DNA of 64,000 nucleotides, taken from the NCBI GenBank assembly GCA_002551355.1, contig NTHE01000007.1, forward strand, positions 100,375 to 164,374. Reading direction: 5' to 3'. The notes under the pieces are model-generated. The model was not told the DNA's origin. It was given only the letters and a program-made list of their open reading frames with translations, and ran no database searches. The DNA comes from Streptomyces sp. man185. GTDB taxonomy: Bacteria; Actinomycetota; Actinomycetes; Streptomycetales; Streptomycetaceae. Position 1 is the stretch's first letter; each line of letters opens with the position of its first letter. Positions 1-8,294 of this stretch are shown in pieces. The translations under genes and the position numbers were made by a program.

Positions 1-698
1 AGGCTGGTACGAGAACGCCGTGCTGCCATGCTCCTCGCGTGCTCGGCGTGCAGGACCCTGCTGCGGCTGCCGCGTACCAGCAGGGCCGGACAGTCGCCGG
101 CCAGCCAGTCGTCCCAGTGGTCCCCGTTGAGGAGCTGCTGCGAGGCGTTCATGTCCTGCGGCGCGAAGGTCAGACCCCAGCCGTCCGGATACTCCCGCAC
201 GGCGTCCACCAGGTACGGCGCCGACGGGCCGAGCCCCTCCAGCAGCCCGGCCCGTGTCGACGCACGGTGCGGCCATGACAGGGCGAAGGACAGGTCCTCG
301 TCGACCTCGGCCCCGGCGTCCTCGACGATCAACGCGTCCACCAGCCCCGGGCGCCGGGCCGCGAGTTGGTAGGCGTTGACACCTCCGAGGGAGTGGCCGA
401 GCACGACCGCGCCACCGATCCCCAGATGCTCCAGCACGGCCGCGGCGTCCTCGACATAGCCGGTGCGGGAGTAGTCGGCGGACCGGTCGGAGTGACCGTG
501 CCCCCGCTGGTCGAGGGCGGCGATCCGCCAGGAGTCGCCCAGTTCAGCGGCGAGACGCGTGAACGTACGCCCCTCGGCGAAGTGTCCGTGCAGGGCCAGC
601 AGCGGACGGCCCGGGCCACCGAAGTCGAGGAAGGAAAGCCGTCGGCCGGACACGTACAGGACGCCGTGTTCCGGCTCGGGCGGAGTCCTCGTCGTCAT
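1..698 (-). CDS. alpha/beta hydrolase, 3' end outside the window
   Basis: Truncated by the left edge; about 232 residues are visible. The start MTTRTPPEPEHG at 698 is preferred; an in-frame ATG lies 12 nt upstream at 710, and neither has a strong ribosome binding site. The alpha/beta-hydrolase fold is shown by the oxyanion stretch LALHGHF, the DQRGHGHSD strand-turn and the nucleophile elbow GHSLGG. The acid residue and catalytic histidine should lie near or beyond the edge. The family covers esterases, lipases and haloperoxidase-like enzymes, and the substrate cannot be read from sequence. It runs in the same direction as the MarR gene at 728-1210, with a 29-nt gap, so it may be transcribed with that regulator. 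Confidence 0.85.
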   Translation of the reverse strand, partial: MTTRTPPEPEHGVLYVSGRRLSFLDFGGPGRPLLALHGHFAEGRTFTRLAAELGDSWRIAALDQRGHGHSDRSADYSRTGYVEDAAAVLEHLGIGGAVVLGHSLGGVNAYQLAARRPGLVDALIVEDAGAEVDEDLSFALSWPHRASTRAGLLEGLGPSAPYLVDAVREYPDGWGLTFAPQDMNASQQLLNGDHWDDWLAGDCPALLVRGSRSRVLHAEHARSMAARRSRTS

Positions 699-727
699 GC
701 CCGCCAGCATGAGCGCATGACGTGAGA

Positions 728-1210
728 TCAGGAGAGACCGGAGTGGTGGTCCAGCAAGCGGGTGAGCAACCGGACGAGCTGGTCGCGTTCGGACGGGCTC
801 AGCGGCGCGAGCAGTTCGCCGTCCAGGTCGTCCAGGGTCTCGTCCAGGAGGCTCAGGTGCCGACGGCCGAAGGTGGAGATCGTGATGACGTTGCGGCGTC
901 GGTCCTCGGGGTCGGGCACCCGCTCGACGAGGCCGCGCTCGGCCAGTTCGTTGAGCACGCCGACCATGTCGCTCCGATGGATGCCGGACCGTTTGCTCAG
1001 CTCGGCCTGGCTGCCGGGCCCGTACTCCTGCAGCGAGGCGAGCACGGCGTAGTGCCACTTCCGTCCGTCGACCTGAACCAGTCCGTCGATGATCAGCCGG
1101 TCCGACCGCACGGTCAGCTGCGACAGCAATCGGCTCGGCCGCCGACGCAGCCTTTCGGGCGTCCGGGCAGCGCCCTCGTCGGGAATGCCCACAGCTTCGG
1201 GTCCGCCCAT
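728..1210 (-). CDS. MarR-family transcriptional regulator
   Basis: 160 residues, the usual MarR size. The winged helix-turn-helix is seen in QAELSKRSGIHRSDMVGVLN followed by the wing VERVPDPEDRRRN (the MarR D-x-R-R pattern), flanked by helices for dimerisation. The start ATG at 1210 has AAGGAG about 12 nt upstream; an in-frame GTG at 1219 is a possible alternative. It is divergent from the dienelactone hydrolase at 1353. The region between them has a regularly spaced array of AACGTT palindromes, so it probably represses itself and the hydrolase and responds to a small phenolic or electrophilic ligand (inference). It also faces the alpha/beta hydrolase downstream. Confidence 0.9.
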   Translation of the reverse strand: MGGPEAVGIPDEGAARTPERLRRRPSRLLSQLTVRSDRLIIDGLVQVDGRKWHYAVLASLQEYGPGSQAELSKRSGIHRSDMVGVLNELAERGLVERVPDPEDRRRNVITISTFGRRHLSLLDETLDDLDGELLAPLSPSERDQLVRLLTRLLDHHSGLS

Positions 1211-1249
1211 GACGTCCACTCTCTCCTTGCGCCGGGCCGACCGACACAG

Positions 1250-1319
1250 TACGTTCGCTCGCGCCGAAAACGTTGGTGCCACGAACGTTAACCCGATGAA
1301 CGTTCGCGTCACAGACGTC
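1250..1319. promoter_or_regulatory. phased AACGTT operator array between MarR and hydrolase genes
   Basis: The hexamer AACGTT occurs at 1269-1274, 1284-1289 and 1299-1304, exactly 15 bp apart. A related TACGTT lies at 1250 and GACGTC at 1314, the latter again 15 bp on. The two central copies form a perfect 8-bp inverted repeat, CGAACGTT (1282-1289) and AACGTTCG (1299-1306). This is the expected position for MarR operators controlling two divergent promoters. Binding itself is inferred. Confidence 0.6.
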
Positions 1320-1352
1320 AGCTCGGCGAACTCTCAGGAAGGAAGATCCGCC

Positions 1353-2087
1353 ATTCCCACCAAGACCGTGCAGATCCCCACCACGGACGGCCTGGCCGAC
1401 GCCTTCGCCGCCTACCCCGACCACGGCGAGCGGCATCCCGGGGTCCTGATGTACGCGGACGCCTTCGGCATCCGGCCCGTACTGCGGGAGATGGCCCGCG
1501 AACTGGCCGGGCACGGGTACTACGTGCTCGTCCCCAACTTCTTCTACCGGAACGGGCCGACACCGGTCGTCGACCTTCCCGAGCACATCGGAGAGGAGGA
1601 CCGGCCCGCGCTCATCGGCCGGCTGATGCCCCTGATCGAGGCGCACACCGCCGAACGCGTCCTGCGCGACGCCGACGCCTGCCTCACGTTCCTCTCGTCC
1701 CAGCCCGAAGTGGACGCCGGACCGGTCGCGGTGACCGGCTACTGCATCGGCGGTCTCCTGGCGACACGCACCGCCGCCGCCCACCACAGGCAGGTGGCCG
1801 CCCTCGCCGCGTTCCACGCCCCCGTCGCCGCCGACGGGCCCGACAGCCTGCGCCGTCTCACCGCCGAGGTCCACTTCGGCCACGCCGCGACGGACATCAC
1901 GCCCGAGGCACTCGGCGAGCTCAACCGGTCCCTGGACGCCGCGGGGATCGACTACACCTCCGAGATCTACCCCGGCACCGTCCACGGCTTCACCATGTCC
2001 GACACCGACGCCTTCGACCCGGCCGGACTCCGGCACCACTGGGACCGCCTGCTCCCCCTCCTCGCCCGCACCCTGACGAACGCCTGA
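1353..2087 (+). CDS. dienelactone hydrolase family protein
   Basis: About 244 residues, typical for the family. The nucleophile motif GYCIGG holds the catalytic cysteine, and the C-terminal GTVHGF holds the histidine; the aspartate is probably in HFGHAATDIT. It is a cytosolic hydrolase of dienelactone-like or other ester and lactone substrates. The start is unclear: AGGAAGGAAG at 1336-1345 points to an ATT codon at 1353 (reading ATT-CCC-ACC-AAG). The conventional choices are GTG at 1368, which is too far from that ribosome binding site, or ATG at 1296, which has no ribosome binding site and lies inside the operator array. Divergent from the MarR gene and probably controlled by it. Confidence 0.85.
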   Translation: MPTKTVQIPTTDGLADAFAAYPDHGERHPGVLMYADAFGIRPVLREMARELAGHGYYVLVPNFFYRNGPTPVVDLPEHIGEEDRPALIGRLMPLIEAHTAERVLRDADACLTFLSSQPEVDAGPVAVTGYCIGGLLATRTAAAHHRQVAALAAFHAPVAADGPDSLRRLTAEVHFGHAATDITPEALGELNRSLDAAGIDYTSEIYPGTVHGFTMSDTDAFDPAGLRHHWDRLLPLLARTLTNA

Positions 2088-2129
2088 CGGCTCCCGCTCC
2101 CCCGGCGACGGGCTCGCGGGACGACGGGC

Positions 2130-2480
2130 TCATGGCCGACGGCCCTGGTCCGCATCGTCCGTCGCATGGGGAAGCAGGGGGAACAGCCGGGTGATCAGGG
2201 CCACCGGCAGAGCCCCGTCGGGCCGGGCCAGGGGGCGCTGTTCGCGGTCCTGGTAGGGCGCGAGCGCCCTGACGGACCACGCCCGCGACCCGGCTCATCT
2301 CCGCAGGTGTCAGATAGGCGACGGCGCTGAAGGCTTCGCCGTGGCGCCAATCGGACGGCGCCCCGTCCCGCTGCATCAGCCATCGTTGCCAGCTGTCGTC
2401 CTCCAGCCCCCGGGCCATGTCGCCGAATTCAGCGGCCGCGGACCCTCTGTCCGTGGAGGCGTGCCGCTTCAGCCTCCAGG
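2130..2480 (-). pseudogene. decayed regulator-like gene (winged-helix type C-terminal part)
   Basis: No intact frame exists here, but two consecutive minus-strand frames join into a plausible protein. One reads FGDMARGLEDDSWQRWLM and later YLTPAEMSRVAGVVR. After a frameshift near 2265-2270 the other reads ALAPYQDREQRP and ends LPVALITRLFPLLPHATD at a stop at 2130. The style resembles the C-terminal part of streptomycete ArsR/MarR-like regulators, which is family memory rather than a search result. No start codon or DNA-binding half is seen upstream, so the gene is both truncated and frameshifted. It lies beside a second broken gene (2530-3050). Confidence 0.45.
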
Positions 2481-2529
2481 GGCGCGCGCGACCCCCGCGG
2501 TGCGGAGCCTCCTCGATGTAGACGTGCGC

Positions 2530-3050
2530 TCAAGGCCGCTGCCATGAGGGAGTGAGCGCCAGGTGATGAGAGCCCCTTGCCTGGGGCAGGGCGCCCGTGG
2601 CGTGCGAGCTGACGCAGGTGAAACGAACAGAGTCCAGAGAGCCAGATGGGGACCGCCGTGAGGACGTGTTCGCCCGGGTGGCCTCGGACTGCCGTGGGTC
2701 TATGCCGACGCAGGCGCCGATGACGGGGTGGGCGAGCTGGACGGAGTGGTGGACGCAGTCGCCGGAGATCAGCGCCATCTTCCCCCGGCTGGTCAGTTCC
2801 ACGGCGACGTGGCCGGGAGTGTGGCCGGGTGTCGGGATCAAGCGCAGGCCGGGAGCGATCTCGGCCCCCTTGTGCGGGACGTCGACCGTGCTCAGCAGCC
2901 CCGCCTGTTCAGGACGGTCACCACCTCAGGGGTGGCGTCGGGCAGCAGCCAGCGTCCGGTCCCGGGCGGCAGGGCGACTTCGTCGATGCGGAGGACGGTG
3001 ACGCCGCCCACGGTCCAGGAGGGGATGGGGGCGGCGGGGGAGGTGTGCAT
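2530..3050 (-). pseudogene. MBL-fold metallo-hydrolase remnant with internal deletion
   Basis: The N-terminus starts at ATG 3050 with MHTSPAAPIPSW and runs through VTVLRIDEVALPPG to VVTVLNRRGC, then a stop. A second frame carries AEIAPGLRLIPTPGHTPGH and ISGDCVHHSVQLAHP, which is the second half of the metallo-beta-lactamase fold. The expected middle, including the HxHxDH metal-binding loop, is missing, so over 100 codons appear deleted at the join near 2890. The 3' part after DPRQSEATR also reads out of phase with what the family would have. It cannot encode a working enzyme. It sits directly downstream of dnaB. Confidence 0.65.
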
Positions 3051-3092
3051 GGTGCGGCGTGCCTCTGTTCTCCTGGAGGCGGATCGACCGGG

Positions 3093-4568
3093 TCAGGTCT
3101 GCGCCATGTCCACGAAGCGGGAGTAGTGGCCCTGGAAGGCCACGGTGATGGTGGCCGTCGGACCGTTACGGTGCTTGCCGACGATGATGTCGGCCTCGCC
3201 CGCGCGCGGCGACTCCTTCTCGTACGCGTCCTCGCGGTGGAGCAGGATGACCATGTCGGCGTCCTGCTCGATGGAGCCGGACTCACGCAGGTCGGACACC
3301 ATCGGCTTCTTGTCCGTGCGCTGCTCGGGGCCACGGTTCAGCTGCGAAAGCGCGATCACCGGGACCTCCAGCTCCTTGGCCAGCAGCTTCAGGTTTCGGG
3401 ACATGTCCGAGACCTCCTGCTGACGGCTCTCGGACCGCTTCGACCCACCGGCCTGCATCAGCTGCAGATAGTCGATGATCACGAGCTTGATGTCGTTGCG
3501 CTGCTTGAGCCGGCGGCACTTCGCGCGGATCTCCATCATCGACAGGTTGGGGGAGTCGTCGATGTAGAGCGGAGCGGCCGAGACCTCGGGCATCCGGCGT
3601 GCGAGCCGCGTCCAGTCCTCGTCCGTCATCGTGCCCGACCGCATGTGGTGCAGGGCCACCCGCGCCTCGGCCGACAGCAGACGCATCGCGATCTCGTTGC
3701 GCCCCATTTCGAGGGAGAAGATGACGCTGGGCAGATTGTTCTTGATCGACGCGGCGCGGGCGAAGTCCAGTGCCAGCGTGGACTTGCCCATGGCGGGGCG
3801 GGCCGCGATGACGATCATCTGGCCGGGGTGCATGCCGTTCGTCAGGGCGTCGAGGTCGGTGAAGCCCGTCGGGACGCCGGTCATCTCGCCGCTGCGCGAC
3901 CCGATGGCCTCGATCTCGTCGAGCGCGCCCTCCATGATGTCGCCGAGGGGGAGGTAGTCCTCGCTGGTGCGCTGCTCGGTGACCGCGTAGATCTCGGCCT
4001 GTGCGGAGTTGACGATCTCGTCGACGTCCCCGTCGGCCGCATATCCCATCTGCGTGATCTTCGTCCCCGCCTCGACCAGCCGCCGGAGCACCGCCCGCTC
4101 GTGGACGATCTCCGCGTAGTACGAGGCGTTGGCCGCGGTGGGCACGGACTGCACCAGGGTGTGCAGATACGGGGCTCCGCCGACCTTCGTGATCTCTCCG
4201 CGCTTCACCAGCTCGGCAGCGACCGTGATCGGGTCGGCCGGCTCGCCCTTGGCGTAGAGGTCGAGGATCGCCGTGTAGACGGTCTCGTGTGCGGGGCGGT
4301 AGAAGTCGTGGCCCTTGATGATCTCCACGACGTCCGCGATGGCGTCCTTGGACAGCAGCATGCCGCCGAGCACCGACTGCTCGGCATCGAGATCCTGGGG
4401 CGGCACCCGCTCGAAGCTGGGGGCACCGCCTTCCCATGCCTCGTCCGGGCCGCGGTCGTGGCGGTCCTCGCGCCCCTTGCGGTCCCCTCGACGCTGGCGG
4501 GATACGGGCAGACGGTCCCCGGGACCGGTCTCGGTCCAGGGGTCGTCCAAAGGCTCGGGAATGCTCAC
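3093..4568 (-). CDS. dnaB: replicative DNA helicase DnaB
   Basis: 491 residues; hexameric 5'-3' helicase that unwinds DNA at the replication fork and recruits primase. The DnaB N-terminal domain begins at QDLDAEQSVLGGML (about residues 59-72). The RecA-like domain has Walker A ARPAMGKST near 257-264, Walker B VIIDYLQLM, and the C-terminal arginine-rich SGSIEQDADMVILLHRED. No intein is present. The start GTG at 4568 (VSIPEPLDD) is chosen because GGAGG lies 8 nt upstream; an upstream ATG at 4592 lacks this. The promoter side carries four DnaA boxes. The DUF721/DciA-like protein at 44494 is the likely loader partner. Confidence 0.97.
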   Translation of the reverse strand: MSIPEPLDDPWTETGPGDRLPVSRQRRGDRKGREDRHDRGPDEAWEGGAPSFERVPPQDLDAEQSVLGGMLLSKDAIADVVEIIKGHDFYRPAHETVYTAILDLYAKGEPADPITVAAELVKRGEITKVGGAPYLHTLVQSVPTAANASYYAEIVHERAVLRRLVEAGTKITQMGYAADGDVDEIVNSAQAEIYAVTEQRTSEDYLPLGDIMEGALDEIEAIGSRSGEMTGVPTGFTDLDALTNGMHPGQMIVIAARPAMGKSTLALDFARAASIKNNLPSVIFSLEMGRNEIAMRLLSAEARVALHHMRSGTMTDEDWTRLARRMPEVSAAPLYIDDSPNLSMMEIRAKCRRLKQRNDIKLVIIDYLQLMQAGGSKRSESRQQEVSDMSRNLKLLAKELEVPVIALSQLNRGPEQRTDKKPMVSDLRESGSIEQDADMVILLHREDAYEKESPRAGEADIIVGKHRNGPTATITVAFQGHYSRFVDMAQT

Positions 4569-4749
4569 CGGGCCGCCTCCTCCCGTCCGCATCGCGGACC
4601 TAGCCGTGCCACTCTTTCTTACGGCACGGCACCGACAAACAAGTCGCCCGACTCCACTTCCGGCGCGTCTGGTTCGGTGGATTCCGGTGCCGGAACGGAG
4701 TGCGGGCGCCGCACCACGGTAGGCCCCTCAGCACCGTCAGCCAATCTGG

Positions 4750-4838
4750 TTATCCACAGGGCATGTGGACGACTGACCAGATGCTGTGGAGAACCCTGCC
4801 GAACCTGTGCACGGACCGGGGGACAGCACTGTGGACAA
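4750..4838. promoter_or_regulatory. DnaA-box cluster upstream of dnaB
   Basis: The 458-bp gap between dnaB and the MATE gene holds four 9-mers close to the Streptomyces DnaA box TTGTCCACA: TTATCCACA at 4750-4758 (plus), TCGTCCACA at 4764-4772 (minus), TTCTCCACA at 4785-4793 (minus) and a perfect match at 4830-4838 (minus). The density is similar to oriC. Clusters of DnaA boxes outside oriC that titrate DnaA have been reported in S. coelicolor; this may be an equivalent, and it could also regulate dnaB. Confidence 0.8.
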
Positions 4839-5026
4839 ACTCATAGCGATCCCGGCGCGACCGTCCTGACCTGCACTTTCTCCATCCACCGACTGTGGGG
4901 GAGAAAAACTTTCACCCTCGTTTCAAGATCACCGCAAACGGCGCGGGAAGGATCTGGCCACCGGGGCGCAAGTAAGGGCCAAGAGTCAATTGCATCTCTT
5001 ACCTGTGGAAGATTAGATTGACCCCC

Positions 5027-6364
5027 ATGACCCAGGCCCCCGCGACCCCGAAGAATGGCCGCCGACGACACGACCGCGAGATCGTCGCCCTTGCCGTCCC
5101 GGCCTTCGGCGCACTCGTCGCCGAGCCCCTCTTCGTGATGGTCGACAGCGCCGTCGTCGGCCACCTCGGCACTCCTCAGCTGGCCGGCCTCGGCATCGCC
5201 GCGGCCCTCCTGATGACGGCCGTGAGCATCTTCGTCTTCCTCGCCTACGCGACCACGGCGGCCGTCGCCCGCCGCGTGGGGGCGGGCGACCTGCCCGCCG
5301 CCATCCGTCAGGGCATGGACGGCATCTGGCTCGCCCTTCTGCTCGGAGCCGCCGTCGTCGCCCTCGCGGTTCCGACGGCCCCCTGGCTCGTCGACGTCTT
5401 CGGCGCATCCGACACCGCGGCGCCGTACGCCATCACGTATCTGAGGATCTCCGTCCTCGGCATCCCGGCCATGCTCGTCGTGCTCGCCGCCACCGGCGTA
5501 CTGCGCGGCCTCCAGGACACCCGCACCCCGCTGTACGTCGCCATCGGCGGTTTCACGGCGAACGCCGTCCTCAATGTGACTCTCGTCTACGGCGCCGGGC
5601 TCGGGATCGCCGGATCCGCGTGGGGAACGGTGATCGCCCAGGCCGGTATGGCCGCGGCCTATCTCCTCGTGGTGATCCGCGGAGCACGCAAGCACGGCGC
5701 GTCCCTGCGCCCCGACGCGGTCGGCATCAGAGCCAGCGCGCGGGCCGGCGTGCCTCTGCTCATCCGGACCCTGTCCCTGCGCGCGGTCCTGATGATCGCC
5801 ACCGCTGTCGCCGCCCGGCTCGGGGACGTCGACATCGCCGCGCACCAGATCATCCTCTCCCTCTGGAGTCTGACCGCCTTCGCGCTCGACGCCATCGCCA
5901 TCGCGGGGCAGGCCATCATCGGCCGCTATCTGGGGGCGAACGACGAGAAGGGTGCTCGTGAGGCCTGCCGCCGCATGGTCGAGTGGGGCATCGGCTGCGG
6001 CATCCTGCTCGGCGTCCTGATCGTGCTCGCCCGGCCCCTGTTCATCCCGCTCTTCACGAGCGACCCCTCGGTGAAGGACGCCCTGCTCCCCGCGCTCCTG
6101 GTCGTGGCGGTCTCGCAGCCGATCGCCGGCGTGGTCTTCGTCCTGGACGGTGTCCTGATGGGGGCCGGTGACGGACGCTATCTCGCGTGGGCCATGTTGG
6201 TGACGCTCGCCGTCTTCGCTCCTGTCGCGCTCCTGGTGCCCTCCCTCGGCGGCGGCCTCACCGCGCTCTGGTGGGCGATGACGTTGATGATGGCCGTCCG
6301 CCTCATCACGCTCTGGCTCCGTACCCGGTCGGGCCGGTGGATCGTGACCGGGGCGACGCGCTGA
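5027..6364 (+). CDS. MATE-family efflux transporter
   Basis: 445 residues and about 12 hydrophobic helices, arranged as two similar halves. Family signatures include VDSAVVGHLGTPQLAGLGIA in helix 1-2 and the matching DIAAHQIILSLWSLTAFALD in the second half, with ILRGLQDTRTPLY-like loops (here VLRGLQDTRTPLY). It is an integral membrane drug/Na+ or H+ antiporter with unknown substrate, of the DinF-like actinobacterial type. The ATG at 5027 is preferred over TTG at 5018; both have a poor ribosome binding site. Its 5' region shares the DnaA-box gap with dnaB. Confidence 0.93.
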   Translation: MTQAPATPKNGRRRHDREIVALAVPAFGALVAEPLFVMVDSAVVGHLGTPQLAGLGIAAALLMTAVSIFVFLAYATTAAVARRVGAGDLPAAIRQGMDGIWLALLLGAAVVALAVPTAPWLVDVFGASDTAAPYAITYLRISVLGIPAMLVVLAATGVLRGLQDTRTPLYVAIGGFTANAVLNVTLVYGAGLGIAGSAWGTVIAQAGMAAAYLLVVIRGARKHGASLRPDAVGIRASARAGVPLLIRTLSLRAVLMIATAVAARLGDVDIAAHQIILSLWSLTAFALDAIAIAGQAIIGRYLGANDEKGAREACRRMVEWGIGCGILLGVLIVLARPLFIPLFTSDPSVKDALLPALLVVAVSQPIAGVVFVLDGVLMGAGDGRYLAWAMLVTLAVFAPVALLVPSLGGGLTALWWAMTLMMAVRLITLWLRTRSGRWIVTGATR

Positions 6365-6382
6365 CCCGCACCCGGCGGGCCT

Positions 6383-6396
6383 GTTTCACGTGAAAC
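6383..6396. other. parS site
   Basis: Perfect 14-bp palindrome GTTTCACGTGAAAC, the ParB-binding centromere site of Streptomyces. First of three copies within 100 bp in the convergent gap between the MATE gene and rplI. Confidence 0.95.
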
Positions 6397-6440
6397 AACC
6401 CGCCGGTTTCGCATGGGCCAGCCACGGCCTGTCGACGGGT

Positions 6441-6454
6441 GTTTCACGTGAAAC
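6441..6454. other. parS site
   Basis: Perfect GTTTCACGTGAAAC, 58 bp from the preceding copy (start to start). Confidence 0.95.
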
Positions 6455-6468
6455 ACCCGATGCGTGGT

Positions 6469-6482
6469 GTTTCACGTGAAAC
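6469..6482. other. parS site
   Basis: Perfect GTTTCACGTGAAAC, 28 bp from the preceding copy; third of the cluster and next to the rplI terminator. Confidence 0.95.
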
Positions 6483-6500
6483 GCCGCGCATCCCGGACGC

Positions 6501-6537
6501 ACTGAAGGGCCGCACCCAGAGGGTGCGGCCCTTCAGT
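6501..6537 (-). terminator. rplI operon terminator (bidirectional hairpin)
   Basis: Perfect 17-bp stem, 6501-6517 paired with 6521-6537, with a 3-nt loop (AGA). It lies 20 nt past the rplI stop and also faces the MATE gene, so it probably stops transcription from both sides. There is no T-run, as is common in Streptomyces. Confidence 0.85.
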
Positions 6538-6557
6538 GGCTCTGCTGAGCCCTGCCC

Positions 6558-7004
6558 TTAGGCAGCAACGACCTCGACGCCGAGCTTCGCTGCGACCTCG
6601 GGGTGCAGACGGACGGACACCTGGTGTCCGCCGAGCGTCTTGATCGGCGAGCCGAGCTCGACGCGACGCTTGTCGACGTCAGGACCACCGGCAGCCTTGA
6701 TCGCCGCAGCGACGTCGGCCGGGGTGACCGAGCCGAAGAGACGGCCGGCGTCGCCGGAGCGAACAGCCAGACGGACCTTCACGCCCTCGAGCTTGGCCTT
6801 GATCTCGTTGGCCTGCTCGATCGTCGCGATCTCGTGGATCTTGCGGGCGCGGCGGATCTGCGCCACGTCCTTCTCGCCGCCCTTGGTCCAGCGAATGGCG
6901 AAGCCACGCGGAACCAGGTAGTTACGGGCGTACCCGTCCTTGACGTCGACGACGTCGCCGGCGGTACCGAGGCCGGAGACCTCGTGGGTGAGGATGATCT
7001 TCAT
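6558..7004 (-). CDS. rplI: 50S ribosomal protein L9
   Basis: 148 residues, full length. It starts [21 protein letters not shown], the L9 N-terminal domain that binds 23S rRNA. It has the [15 protein letters not shown] signature, the long central helix and the C-terminal domain ending VEVVAA. Last gene of the rpsF-ssb-rpsR-rplI operon; 18 nt after rpsR. Confidence 0.98.
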   Translation of the reverse strand: MKIILTHEVSGLGTAGDVVDVKDGYARNYLVPRGFAIRWTKGGEKDVAQIRRARKIHEIATIEQANEIKAKLEGVKVRLAVRSGDAGRLFGSVTPADVAAAIKAAGGPDVDKRRVELGSPIKTLGGHQVSVRLHPEVAAKLGVEVVAA

Positions 7005-7022
7005 GCTGTTGTCACCCTCCCC

Positions 7023-7259
7023 TTATCGCGCGGTGGACGTGTAGGGCAGCAGCGCCATCTCACGGCTGTTCTTGACAGCCGTGGCGACGTCACGCTGGTG
7101 CTGCGTGCAGTTGCCGGTGACGCGGCGGGCACGGATCTTGCCGCGGTCGGAAATGAACTTCCGCAGCATGTTCGTGTCCTTGTAGTCCACGTACTGGGTC
7201 TTGTCCTTGCAGAACGCGCAGACCTTCTTCTTAGGCTTGCGCACAGGCGGCTTCGCCAT
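7023..7259 (-). CDS. rpsR: 30S ribosomal protein S18, zinc-ligand version
   Basis: 78 residues. It binds the platform of the 30S subunit with S6. Cys14 and Cys17 (CAFC) and Cys51 with His54 (CTQH) give a CxxC...CxxH set, so this is the zinc-binding (C+) form. Actinobacteria often carry a second, cysteine-free S18 elsewhere that is expressed under zinc limitation; that gene is not in this window. Located between ssb and rplI, as in most bacteria. Confidence 0.98.
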   Translation of the reverse strand: MAKPPVRKPKKKVCAFCKDKTQYVDYKDTNMLRKFISDRGKIRARRVTGNCTQHQRDVATAVKNSREMALLPYTSTAR

Positions 7260-7302
7260 GGTGTTTCTCCTGTGTGATCAAGAAGTGGGGGTACGAGCAG
7301 CC

Positions 7303-7929
7303 CTAGAAGGGAGGCTCGTCCGAGTAGCCGCCGCCAGAGGCACCGCCGGAGCCGCCGGAACCGCCGGAGCTTCCGCCCCAGCCGCCTCCACCGCCCTGCT
7401 GTCCCCCGCCGCCCTGGCCGCCGGCCGGCGCGCCGGTCGCCCACGGGTCGTCGGCGGGTGCACCGCCGCCGCCCTGCTGGCCACCGCCACCGGGACCGCC
7501 GCCCCAGTTGCCGCCGCCCTGCTGGCCGCCGCCGTATCCACCCTGGCCGCCCTGACCACCGCGACCGGTGGTCTTGGTGACCTTGGCCGTGGCGTTCTTG
7601 AGGCTGGGGCCGACTTCCTCGACGTCCAGCTCGTAGACCGTGCGCTTGACGCCCTCACGGTCCTCGTAGGACCGCTGCTTCAGCCGGCCCTGCACGACGA
7701 CGCGCATGCCTCGCTGGAGCGACTCCGCGACGTTCTCCGCCGCCTGACGCCAGACCGAGCAGGTGAGGAACAGGCCTTCGCCGTCCTTCCACTCATTGGT
7801 CTGCCGGTCGAAGATGCGGGGAGTGGACGCGACACGGAACTTCGCGACCGCCGCACCGGACGGGGTGAAGCGCAGCTCGGGGTCGTCGACGAGATTGCCG
7901 ACGACCGTGATGACGGTCTCGCCTGCCAT
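7303..7929 (-). CDS. ssb: single-stranded DNA-binding protein
   Basis: 208 residues. The N-terminal OB-fold (about 1-110) starts with [20 protein letters not shown] and has the tetramer/ssDNA-binding [20 protein letters not shown] glycine- and glutamine-rich disordered tail (about 118-200) leads to the acidic tip DEPPF, which recruits partner proteins. It lies between rpsF and rpsR, the conserved place of the main, essential SSB. Confidence 0.98.
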   Translation of the reverse strand: MAGETVITVVGNLVDDPELRFTPSGAAVAKFRVASTPRIFDRQTNEWKDGEGLFLTCSVWRQAAENVAESLQRGMRVVVQGRLKQRSYEDREGVKRTVYELDVEEVGPSLKNATAKVTKTTGRGGQGGQGGYGGGQQGGGNWGGGPGGGGQQGGGGAPADDPWATGAPAGGQGGGGQQGGGGGWGGSSGGSGGSGGASGGGYSDEPPF

Positions 7930-8003
7930 GGGTGAACCTCTCGGCGGGGATTGCTTCTGGCTGCTTGCTGCTACTCGGACCCGAAAACCGCTGAGCTAGA
8001 TGC

Positions 8004-8294
8004 TCAGTGGATCTCGGGACGGAGGACCTTGGTCCGGAGGACCGACTCGTTCAGGTTCATCTGGCGGTCGAGCTCCTTGACGACCGCAGGCTCGGCCTGC
8101 AGGTCGATGACCGAGTAGATGCCCTCGGGCTTCTTCTTGATCTCGTAGGCGAGCCGACGACGGCCCCAGGTGTCGACCTTCTCCACCTTTCCGTCGCCCT
8201 CACGGACGACGGAGAGGAAGTTCTCGATCAGCGGGGAGACTGCTCGCTCCTCGAGATCGGGGTCGAGGATGACCATCACCTCGTAGTGACGCAT
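8004..8294 (-). CDS. rpsF: 30S ribosomal protein S6
   Basis: 96 residues beginning [16 protein letters not shown], with the S6 signatures [20 protein letters not shown] and a C-terminus ending VLRPEIH. It pairs with S18 on the 30S platform. The start at 8294 is fixed by a very strong ribosome binding site, AAAGGAGGTGG, about 7 nt upstream. First gene of the rpsF-ssb-rpsR-rplI operon. Confidence 0.98.
   Translation of the reverse strand: MRHYEVMVILDPDLEERAVSPLIENFLSVVREGDGKVEKVDTWGRRRLAYEIKKKPEGIYSVIDLQAEPAVVKELDRQMNLNESVLRTKVLRPEIH

Noticed and set aside
39..372. Plus-strand frames at the left edge
   Set aside because: They mirror the alpha/beta hydrolase on the minus strand, whose frame carries GHSLGG; they have no domain or ribosome binding site.
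2829..5021. A 730-codon plus-strand frame across dnaB
   Set aside because: It is the antisense shadow of dnaB, kept open by high GC. No homology or start signal.
7300..7570. Glycine-codon repeat in ssb as a DNA repeat element
   Set aside because: It is the disordered tail typical of actinobacterial SSB, ending in DEPPF.
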